Source: a bacterium
Lineage (GTDB): Bacteria > Auribacterota > UBA3054 > B51-G9
Direction: 5' to 3'
DNA: 5,046 bases
Assembly: GCA_029939815.1 (NCBI GenBank)
Contig: JAOZSF010000185.1
Coordinates: 1-5,046, forward strand
The notes under the pieces are model-generated. The model ran no database searches and was not told the DNA's origin. It saw nothing but the letters and a program-made list of their open reading frames with translations. Positions 1 through 5,046 of this stretch are shown here, one piece after another. Numbering within the stretch: position 1 is the stretch's first letter; every line of letters begins with the position of its first letter. A program made the translations under genes and the position numbers.

Positions 1-13
1 ATAACGGATAACG
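1..13. repeat. Two tandem copies of ATAACG at the window edge
   Basis: ATAACG occurs at 1-6 and again at 8-13, a period of seven bases, just before the leader of the phosphatase gene. The left end is cut by the window, so more copies may lie upstream. ATAACGAA (8-15) recurs at 2128-2135 in the spacer before the lyase gene, which may be chance. Confidence 0.4.
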
Positions 14-35
14 AAAGACAGACTTTAAACCAAAA

Positions 36-1742
36 ATGAAAATTAAAACATTACTTATAATATCTTACTTAACAATAATCATTGGATTAAGCGGAGGGTT
101 TTACTTTTTCTTTAGGGTTGTAAACAGAGAACTCACAAACAAGAATATAAAGGCGACAGCAAAAGGAGTTCATGAAATAGTTGTAAATAACTTTAATTTA
201 TCAACCAAGGTTTTAACGAAAATAGGCGAACATATTGTTTCTATAAAAGCACAGGAAGCGGCTTATAAACTCGCGTATTTATTGAAAGATGTTCCGAGAC
301 CGTTTGATTATGAAGCGTTGCGCACAAATACCGTACTACGCGCGGCGGCAACGACGCCGGTGTATTCTTACGGGGGCGAAAGTGGATACATAGATGTTTA
401 CGATACCAACGGTTTATCGATTTGGCATCCCAACAAACGCATTCAGGGGAAGGATTATAAGCAGTGGAAAAATAAATATCCTGCGATGTGGAAAATCACA
501 AAAGAATCTTTCACAAAATCTTTTACAACCGGCTATTATACATTTGTATCTAAAAAGGGTGCGAAAAAAAGAAGAAAATTCATGGCGGCTGTGCATATAA
601 CAAATACTCCATTTGTTGCCTGTGCGAGTGTTTATATTAATGACTATTTTCTTCCTGTGCAAGAAATAATCAGTAAGGGAGAAATAGATGTTTGCAGCAA
701 TGTTTTTGATGAGATTTATCAAGCCGCGGAGCAAAATGAGGAAAGAACAAGAATAATAGGCGGTATCGTGCTGGTTATTTTATCGATTGCGGGAGTCTTT
801 GCCGGGCTATGGTTTTCGGGAACTATTTCTTCACCAATCAGGGTTTTGAGTAATGCAGTTCAAAAAATCGCGGACGGGGATTTTTCTGCCAAAGTAAAAG
901 AAAAAGGAGCACCGGAAATTGTCCAGCTTGCAGCATCATTTAATTCGCTCGGGGATAAACTTGTTGTTTATGTGGATGATTTGAAGAAAGAGGTTGCCGT
1001 AAGAGAAACTTATCAGAGGGAAATAGATATCGCTCGCGAAATTCAGCAGTCTTTGCTCCCGCGGGTCTTCCCGGCGTTTCCGGAGCGGAACGAGTTCGCG
1101 CTTTACGCGGGCGTTCAGCCGGCCAAAGAAGTTGCCGGGGATTTTTTTGATTTCTTTTTTGCCAGTGAAGATATATTAACGCTGATCGTTGGGGATGTTT
1201 CAGGTAAAAGTGTTCCGGCGGCGATGTTTATGGCTGTATCAAGAACACTTCTTAGAACAGTTTGCAGTCATGAGAAAGACCTTGCTGAAGCAATAAATTA
1301 TGCTAATAATATTTTATGTGAGGACAACGATACTTGCATGTTTGTCACTCTTTTTGTCGCAAATCTCAACGTAAAAACCGGCGAAATTGTTTATTGTAAT
1401 GCCGGTCATCACGAAGCGTGCGTTTTGAAAGAAAATAGAAAAATCGATTTGTTCGGCGTGCATGGTTCGCCCGCACTTGGAATTGTGCCTGATGTTCAAT
1501 ATAAAACAGGAAGATATACATTGGCCGCGGGAGATAAAATAGTTCTTTACACTGATGGAGTTACCGAAGCTCATTCTCCTGCTAAGGAACTTTTTGGTGA
1601 AGAACGGTTGTTTGAGATTTTAAAGCGAGAATCGAACAAATCACCTGAAGAATTATATGGCAAAATAATAAAAGAACTCAATGGTTTTCAAAATGGAGAG
1701 ATTTTTGATGACATAACTTTGCTGATTCTGGAGAGGTGCTGA
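36..1742 (+). CDS. Membrane-bound PP2C-type (RsbU/SpoIIE family) serine phosphatase with Cache-like sensor and HAMP domain
   Basis: The 568-residue protein has a first membrane helix at about residues 5-26, an extracytoplasmic sensor region at 27-238, a second helix at about 240-260, a HAMP domain at about 261-313 (S-S-P-I at 264-267, G-D-F at 281-283), a helical linker with EIQQSLLP at 335-342, and a SpoIIE-type PP2C domain at about 355-566. The sensor looks Cache-like: GYIDVYDTNG (117-126) and a later strand region ending near Y-F-L-P-V-Q (204-209). Metal-binding acidic positions are present: D369 and D372 in GDFFD, D387 in VGDVSGK, D507 in LYTDGVTE and D558/D559 in FDDIT, so it should be catalytically active. 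Family members dephosphorylate a STAS-domain anti-anti-sigma factor, releasing a sigma factor or controlling another output. No STAS or RsbW-like partner is encoded here, so the target is unknown. The first ATG leads straight into the first helix; no Shine-Dalgarno sequence precedes it. The sensor contains a very basic stretch, KKGAKKRRK (173-181). Confident on family, not on signal or target. Confidence 0.93.
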   Translation: MKIKTLLIISYLTIIIGLSGGFYFFFRVVNRELTNKNIKATAKGVHEIVVNNFNLSTKVLTKIGEHIVSIKAQEAAYKLAYLLKDVPRPFDYEALRTNTVLRAAATTPVYSYGGESGYIDVYDTNGLSIWHPNKRIQGKDYKQWKNKYPAMWKITKESFTKSFTTGYYTFVSKKGAKKRRKFMAAVHITNTPFVACASVYINDYFLPVQEIISKGEIDVCSNVFDEIYQAAEQNEERTRIIGGIVLVILSIAGVFAGLWFSGTISSPIRVLSNAVQKIADGDFSAKVKEKGAPEIVQLAASFNSLGDKLVVYVDDLKKEVAVRETYQREIDIAREIQQSLLPRVFPAFPERNEFALYAGVQPAKEVAGDFFDFFFASEDILTLIVGDVSGKSVPAAMFMAVSRTLLRTVCSHEKDLAEAINYANNILCEDNDTCMFVTLFVANLNVKTGEIVYCNAGHHEACVLKENRKIDLFGVHGSPALGIVPDVQYKTGRYTLAAGDKIVLYTDGVTEAHSPAKELFGEERLFEILKRESNKSPEELYGKIIKELNGFQNGEIFDDITLLILERC

Positions 1743-1770
1743 CACGGATTTCACTAATTTACACGGAAAT
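1742..1770. repeat. Degenerate short tandem repeat in the phosphatase/MGMT spacer
   Basis: Right after the phosphatase stop codon there are three imperfect units of 9-10 bases: ACACGGATTT, CACTAATTT and ACACGGAAAT. The exact 7-mer ACACGGA occurs at 1742-1748 and 1761-1767. The rest of the 67-base spacer (to 1809) is A/T-rich, with no clear terminator. Confidence 0.55.
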
Positions 1771-1783
1771 AAATTAATATAAC
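1758..1783 (+). promoter_or_regulatory. Weak possible promoter for the MGMT-like gene
   Basis: TATAAC at 1778-1783 matches five of six bases of the sigma-70 -10 box and lies 26 bases before the ATG. The best -35-like hexamer, TTTACA at 1758-1763, also matches five of six, but the 14-base spacing is shorter than the usual 16-18. It lies partly inside the tandem repeat. Read-through from the phosphatase gene is an equally good explanation. Confidence 0.2.
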
Positions 1784-1809
1784 ATTACTGTAAAAATAAA
1801 ATTCAACCG

Positions 1810-2127
1810 ATGAAAGTCACTCAATTTCAGCAAAAAGTTTATGACGCAATAAGTGAAATTCCAAAAGGGAAAATTTCTACTTATAAACTCGTGGCTGATT
1901 ATATCGGGTGTCGCTCCGCTCAGGCGGTTGGGCAGGCATTAAAGAGAAATCCTTTTGCTCCGGAAGTTCCGTGCCACCGTGTGATTTCATCTGATCTAAC
2001 GATAGGCGGATTTGGTGGTAAAGTATCGGGAATAAAGATTCGTAATAAGATTAAACTACTAAAAAGTGAGGGCGTAAAATTTAAAGGCGGCAGAATTATT
2101 GATTGCGATAAGGTGTATAAATTTTGA
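1810..2127 (+). CDS. MGMT-family protein (methylated-DNA--protein-cysteine methyltransferase DNA-binding domain), single domain
   Basis: The 105-residue protein corresponds to only the C-terminal DNA-binding/active-site domain of O6-alkylguanine-DNA alkyltransferases; Ogt and Ada-C carry an extra N-terminal domain. These proteins remove alkyl groups from O6 of guanine by transferring them irreversibly to a cysteine. The acceptor cysteine is present: PCHRV at 54-58 with Cys55. This separates it from alkyltransferase-like (ATL) proteins, which have another residue, often Trp, there. Other family positions are visible: the S-T-Y of the first helix region (23-25), N47-P48 before the active site, H56, and the L-L-K-S-E-G segment (83-88) with a glutamate at the usual place. 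The arginine that normally precedes A-V-G (human Arg128, the base-flipping finger) is Gln38 here (SAQAVG). The gene starts 67 bases after the phosphatase gene, with no Shine-Dalgarno sequence before the ATG; the start is chosen because the family fold begins within a few residues. Activity as a true methyltransferase is plausible but not certain. Confidence 0.9.
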   Translation: MKVTQFQQKVYDAISEIPKGKISTYKLVADYIGCRSAQAVGQALKRNPFAPEVPCHRVISSDLTIGGFGGKVSGIKIRNKIKLLKSEGVKFKGGRIIDCDKVYKF

Positions 2128-2150
2128 ATAACGAAGGTTACACTTTTTTT
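2110..2150 (+). terminator. Weak terminator-like structure after the MGMT-like gene
   Basis: A run of seven T (2144-2150) follows sequence that can pair: GTGTA at 2113-2117 with TACAC at 2139-2143, extendable by two A-U pairs and one G-U pair into the T run. The 21-base loop is long. A competing four-pair hairpin (TAAC 2129-2132 with GTTA 2137-2140, loop GAAG) lies directly before the T run. Both are weak, and the 5' arm lies within the coding sequence. It could attenuate rather than stop transcription into the lyase gene. Confidence 0.3.
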
Positions 2151-2154
2151 GAAT

Positions 2155-2159
2155 AAGGA
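2155..2159 (+). promoter_or_regulatory. Shine-Dalgarno sequence of the lyase-like gene
   Basis: AAGGA lies nine bases before the ATG at 2169. It is the only clear ribosome binding site among the four genes and favours the 2169 start over the in-frame ATG at 2184, which has no such site at the right distance. Confidence 0.6.
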
Positions 2160-2168
2160 TATAAAATT

Positions 2169-4355
2169 ATGAAAAAGAAAATTATGAAAAAATTTGCTTT
2201 ATTATTATTCGCTTGTGTTTGTGCGATTACTGCCTCGGCGAGAAATCTTCAAACCATTTATTCGGTGGGTAATTACCGGATAAAAAATGCAAGTGAGTTC
2301 GGTGCTGCGGTAAAAAAACGAGTTAGTGAAGAACCTGTGATTGAAAAGGCATGGAGAAGTATAGTTGCACGTGCCGATGCGGCATTTGACGTGAAAAAAC
2401 CGAAAATACAACCTCTCGCGGTGGAAATTAAATTAGCAAGAAAAAATAATGAATCAAATATTAAAATTGCGCGCGCAATTTATGATTCCACGATCGCTTG
2501 GTGCGGAACACGCGATTCAAAATATCAGGAAACGGCTATTAACTATTTTGACGCGTTCGTTAAAAAATTTAAGCCCGAAGAACAGATAGATGATATTGAA
2601 TTAACACACAAATATCATTTGCTTTACGCGAGGGATTGGCTACCTTATCTTGCGAGGTCATACGATCTGCTTTTCAATTCACTGAGTGACAAGAAGAAAA
2701 AGAAGTTTGGTGTTTGGCTGAAAGCTATGGTTGAAGTGATTAATGAAAAAGATGTATGGGCAAAATGGAGAAACACAACGCATGGCGCTTGGCAGACGGC
2801 GGCAATAGAGATTGTCGGGAAAGCCACTGAAGACGCTAATTTACTTGTGTCAGCCAGAAGAAGAATTTTGTATCAGTTGGAGAATGTGATTGGACCCGAT
2901 GGATTATGGCCCGGTGGCTCGCTTGCTTTGAATTATACTGCGACACGGGCTTTTTTGGCTTATGCTGAGGTTAATTTGCCCGGGAAAGGTCGGGCGTACA
3001 GATGGAAAAATAAATTCAAAGAATCTTATCTTCATAATTTAATTAACGCGCCGTTAATGTTTATTGACGCGTTAGGAGCAATTCCGGGGAGTGATAATAT
3101 GAAAACTGAACTTCCACCCGGAGACATTTATCTTGTTGCTTATTTGCGTTATCGTGATGATTTATACGGTGAAATAATGGAAAGGCAGATTGATAAAATC
3201 GATGACGAAAAAATTCTCGTTTATTATTGGAAACCAAAAAGAAAAGTTAATATTTTCCCACGACCTCTCTATTCAGTAGTAAGCCCATCAATGGGATGGG
3301 GTATTTTGAGAAAATTCGCGAATAAACCGGCTAAATCTTTATATGCGCGACTGGATTATGGACCACACGGCAGCAGTGGTGGAAATGCTGACAAACTTGA
3401 TCTTTACTTTTGTGGATTAGGCCGGCGTGTGGTCAGTTCCGGTGGTAGTTACGCTGTGGATTCGCCATTGAGATTTGGTTGGACAAAACAGACATTAGCG
3501 CATAACACCGTTGTATTGAATTATCAATCTCAATTAGGCGCGGAAACACCATCCGACCCCAACGGCGTTCCCGGAAAATTACTTCTCTTTGACAGAAATG
3601 ATGATATTAATGTTGTCGAAGCTGATGCGCAAAAATCCTATCCGAAAGCGCCGCTTACATCTTACCGGCGCTGTATAGCTATGCCTGATGATTACATTCT
3701 CGACATTTTCACAATAATTTCTTCAAAACCTATTGCTGCTGACTGGGTAATTCATGGTTTGGGAAAACAAGTTGTAATTAATAATGCCGTAAAAGGAGAG
3801 TGCGCCCTGAATAATAAACTAGCTCGCGCGGGACTTCTCGGAAGTAAAACTGACGGGTATAATTGGATCGATAATGTGCAGAGCTATAAAGCCAATGAAC
3901 AATGGAGTGTTATTTGGAGCAGCGGACTGAGAACAATTATGATGGGGCAGCCGGGAACGCGCCTTTTACTTGGCGAAAGTGGTGGAGATGCAAGAATAAT
4001 AGGGGATGATCATGTTGCTGACAGAACTTATAGTGAGCATACTCTTATAGCGAGAAGAATAAACACTCTTGACACCAGATTTATTGCTTTGCATGAAATT
4101 CTGACAACAAATCAGCCGAAAATAAAATCGTTCGCGAGACTTGAAGCCGGAACAGACGCGTTGATTTTAGAAATAATTACCGATGAATATAAAGATATTT
4201 TTATTTTACAACCAAAACGAATCGCTAAAGAAATGATGATTGATGAAAGACATTTGGTAAGCATGAATCCGCGGCGTTATGGATATTGCAGGATAGATTT
4301 GAAAACCGGCAAAGCGATTAAACAGGTAAATCTAACCGTTAACGAAGTTGAGTGA
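2169..4355 (+). CDS. Exported heparinase II/III-like / alginate-lyase-superfamily protein with altered active-site motifs
   Basis: The 728-residue protein starts with a signal peptide: Lys-rich N-terminus, hydrophobic core at about 9-22, probable cleavage after A-S-A (22-24). A helical toroid follows at about 90-300, with H-G-A-W at 205-208 and DGLWPGGS at 244-251. Next is a beta-sandwich resembling the heparinase II/III C-terminal domain, about 365-560, with GPHG (398-401), ADKLDL (407-412) and AHNTVV (444-449). Relatives are periplasmic or secreted lyases that cleave uronic-acid polysaccharides by beta-elimination. Here the usual H-G-H-P-D before K-L reads G-G-N-A-D (404-408), and the aspartate expected about 17 residues downstream appears to be Ser424; His445 remains. 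Substrate and catalysis are therefore doubtful. AAGGA at 2155-2159, nine bases before the ATG, supports the 2169 start, although an in-frame ATG at 2184 would give a more ordinary signal peptide. No sulfatase, transporter or second lyase lies beside it. The family is fairly sure, the function is not. Confidence 0.85.
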   Translation: MKKKIMKKFALLLFACVCAITASARNLQTIYSVGNYRIKNASEFGAAVKKRVSEEPVIEKAWRSIVARADAAFDVKKPKIQPLAVEIKLARKNNESNIKIARAIYDSTIAWCGTRDSKYQETAINYFDAFVKKFKPEEQIDDIELTHKYHLLYARDWLPYLARSYDLLFNSLSDKKKKKFGVWLKAMVEVINEKDVWAKWRNTTHGAWQTAAIEIVGKATEDANLLVSARRRILYQLENVIGPDGLWPGGSLALNYTATRAFLAYAEVNLPGKGRAYRWKNKFKESYLHNLINAPLMFIDALGAIPGSDNMKTELPPGDIYLVAYLRYRDDLYGEIMERQIDKIDDEKILVYYWKPKRKVNIFPRPLYSVVSPSMGWGILRKFANKPAKSLYARLDYGPHGSSGGNADKLDLYFCGLGRRVVSSGGSYAVDSPLRFGWTKQTLAHNTVVLNYQSQLGAETPSDPNGVPGKLLLFDRNDDINVVEADAQKSYPKAPLTSYRRCIAMPDDYILDIFTIISSKPIAADWVIHGLGKQVVINNAVKGECALNNKLARAGLLGSKTDGYNWIDNVQSYKANEQWSVIWSSGLRTIMMGQPGTRLLLGESGGDARIIGDDHVADRTYSEHTLIARRINTLDTRFIALHEILTTNQPKIKSFARLEAGTDALILEIITDEYKDIFILQPKRIAKEMMIDERHLVSMNPRRYGYCRIDLKTGKAIKQVNLTVNEVE
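2464..2481. repeat. Perfect 18-bp palindrome inside the lyase-like gene
   Basis: AAATT, then GCGCGCGC, then AATTT reads identically on both strands. It falls in codons for the I-A-R-A-I segment (residues 100-104 region). It has no loop, so it is a dyad more like a protein-binding or restriction-type site than an RNA hairpin. It may be a by-product of Ala-Arg-Ala codons. Confidence 0.6.
3042..3058. repeat. Inverted repeat with 7-bp arms inside the lyase-like gene
   Basis: ATTAACG (3042-3048) and CGTTAAT (3052-3058) are exact inverted copies separated by three bases. TAACGCG (3044-3050) can also pair with CGCGTTA at 3068-3074. This is coding sequence, and no role is evident. Confidence 0.4.
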
Positions 4356-4360
4356 TTAAT

Positions 4361-4381
4361 ACCTGACACCTGAACACTGAC
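4361..4381. repeat. Degenerate heptamer tandem repeat after the lyase-like gene
   Basis: Three imperfect units follow one another: ACCTGAC (4361-4367), ACCTGAAC (4368-4375) and ACTGAC (4376-4381). They begin five bases after the lyase stop codon. The unit differs from those in the other spacers. Confidence 0.5.
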
Positions 4382-4418
4382 ATGAATGGTCTAATGATTG
4401 GTTATATTGAATATCTAA

Positions 4419-4438
4419 GACAACCACAATTAGTTGTC
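4419..4438. promoter_or_regulatory. Inverted repeat before the lipoprotein gene (possible operator or weak hairpin)
   Basis: GACAAC (4419-4424) and GTTGTC (4433-4438) are exact inverted copies around an eight-base centre. No T run follows, so it is a poor intrinsic terminator. Its place 33 bases before the lipoprotein ATG would suit an operator or a 5' leader hairpin. No convincing -35/-10 pair was found beside it. Confidence 0.3.
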
Positions 4439-4470
4439 CCTTAAAAACCACTTGCAAAACACATAAAAAA

Positions 4471-4869
4471 ATGAAAACATTAATTAAATCATTAAATATT
4501 TTCATACTTTGCTTATTCGCAGTTTCAATAACAGGATGTGCAAGCTCAAAAAAACAAAAAATATCGCCACAAAAAATTCCGGGTCCAACAAAAATTATCG
4601 TTTTGCAATTGCCGGACCTGCTAATAAACAGGAACGTTGCGATACAGGTTCATCGTTTACCTTCTAAAGAGGAAAAAGTGAAAGGGATAGGTGAATATCG
4701 TGATGATATTGTTGCAGTTGCAGTCAGAGGACGTGTGAAAATACACGTGCCGTATGGTAACTATGATATATTTATAGATACCGGAGGTTTGAATTACGGA
4801 CTGCTTGGAGTGAAAGTTGACCAAAAAACAAAAGTAATAGAGTTCAGCAATGAAGATTTATTACAATAG
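4471..4869 (+). CDS. Small lipoprotein of unknown function
   Basis: The 132-residue protein has a lipoprotein signal peptide: Lys at 2 and 6, hydrophobic core at about 8-20, and lipobox I-T-G-C with Cys23 as the lipidated residue. The residues after it (A-S-S-K-K) lack the Asp that would retain it in the inner membrane under the E. coli rule, so an outer-membrane location is likely if the host has a Lol system. The mature part begins with a basic, proline-containing linker (about 24-40), then alternating strand-like segments (41-46, 56-61, 79-93, 98-103, 112-125). The pattern V-K-I-H-V-P-Y-G-N-Y-D-I (89-100) looks like a small beta-sandwich strand-turn-strand of the PEGA or carboxypeptidase-regulatory kind, but this is shape, not recognised homology. 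The ATG is the only Met codon in the gene and sits in an A-rich leader with no Shine-Dalgarno sequence. A 115-base spacer from the lyase gene suggests its own promoter. I do not recognise a named family. Confidence 0.85.
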   Translation: MKTLIKSLNIFILCLFAVSITGCASSKKQKISPQKIPGPTKIIVLQLPDLLINRNVAIQVHRLPSKEEKVKGIGEYRDDIVAVAVRGRVKIHVPYGNYDIFIDTGGLNYGLLGVKVDQKTKVIEFSNEDLLQ

Positions 4870-5046
4870 TACGGTTTTGCTCGCCTGTTATTTCTGTGTT
4901 GATTGATTTCTTTATATCTATTCTTTTCTACATTTCATATTGCATTCTTTCTTAACACGACAAGATAGTGTTATTTTTGATTTTATTGTTATAGATAAAT
5001 AGTTTGTTTTTTGTTAATATCTTTTAAAATGAATATTTTATTAAAT
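4870..5046. other. T-rich noncoding region downstream of the lipoprotein gene
   Basis: This stretch holds no gene on either strand that I can support. It is strongly T-biased on the plus strand and includes the terminator-like hairpin at 4953-4978. An ATG at 5029-5031 opens six codons (M-N-I-L-L-N) before the window ends. It could be the start of another plus-strand gene, but it is too short to judge. Confidence 0.5.
4953..4978 (+). terminator. Possible intrinsic terminator of the lipoprotein gene
   Basis: TAACAC (4953-4958) pairs with GTGTTA (4968-4973) across a nine-base loop and is followed at once by five T (4974-4978) and more T-rich sequence. The six-pair stem has only two G-C pairs, so it is weak. 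It lies about 84 bases after the stop codon. Confidence 0.45.

Noticed and set aside
394..600. A 68-codon open frame overlapping the phosphatase gene
   Set aside because: It lies wholly inside a convincing gene in another frame, has no recognisable domain, and its product is of low-complexity shadow type.
414..734. Open frame on the minus strand opposite the sensor region of the phosphatase gene
   Set aside because: It is antisense to a gene with clear domain structure; no ribosome binding site or family motif was seen.
1314..1574. Open frame on the minus strand opposite the PP2C domain
   Set aside because: The plus strand encodes conserved PP2C motifs across this region, so the minus-strand frame is a by-product.
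2160..2165. TATAAA as a -10 box for the lyase-like gene
   Set aside because: It would put the transcript start after the ATG at 2169 and remove the good AAGGA site from the message; the A/T content of the leader explains the match.
2205..2827. Two minus-strand open frames (2205-2411 and 2645-2827) opposite the lyase-like gene
   Set aside because: Both are short, antisense to the 728-codon gene, and show no protein-like motif.
4377..4408. CTGACA (4377-4382) and TATATT (4403-4408) as a promoter for the lipoprotein gene
   Set aside because: Each hexamer is a fair match, but the 20-base spacing is too long for a normal sigma-70 promoter and the first hexamer is part of the tandem repeat.
36..4869. 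A single functional operon or new multi-gene defence or signalling system made of all four genes
   Set aside because: The products belong to unrelated processes, spacers are 41-115 bases with terminator-like or dyad elements, and no hallmark of defence or mobile systems is present.
5029..5046. Start of a fifth gene at the right edge
   Set aside because: Only six codons are visible, with no ribosome binding site; it cannot be told apart from chance.

Overview
The window is an AT-rich stretch of bacterial chromosome with four complete genes, all on the plus strand: a membrane-bound RsbU/SpoIIE-type phosphatase (36-1742), a short O6-alkylguanine-DNA alkyltransferase-like protein (1810-2127), a large exported heparinase II/III or alginate-lyase-like protein (2169-4355), and a small lipoprotein of unknown function (4471-4869). 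No RNA genes, CRISPR array, insertion sequence or phage gene is visible.

The organism appears to be Gram-negative: there is a lipoprotein with an outer-membrane-compatible sequence after its cysteine and a secreted polysaccharide-lyase-like protein. Three of the four genes lack a recognisable Shine-Dalgarno sequence and have A-rich leaders instead. The gene mix would suit an environmental bacterium of the PVC group (Lentisphaerota, Kiritimatiellota, Omnitrophota or similar). That is only an impression from gene content; no marker gene here fixes the taxonomy.

Layout: spacers of 67, 41 and 115 bases separate the genes, and 177 bases of T-rich noncoding DNA close the window, with a weak terminator-like hairpin at 4953-4978. 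Transcription could read through the first three genes, but a T7 tract after the second gene and a dyad before the fourth suggest separate units. Nothing ties the four products into one pathway. The neighbourhood looks like independent housekeeping and accessory genes: signalling, DNA repair, glycan metabolism and envelope.

No new multi-gene system can be supported. The points worth a second look are local. The lyase-like protein has lost residues normally found at the family's histidine/metal site. The alkyltransferase is a lone C-terminal domain with glutamine where the base-flipping arginine finger normally sits. Two of the spacers carry short degenerate tandem repeats with unrelated units, and the window's left edge carries a two-copy repeat of a third unit. 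A 100-base GC-rich patch inside the phosphatase gene has a sharp right-hand edge, and there is a perfect 18-bp palindrome inside the lyase gene.
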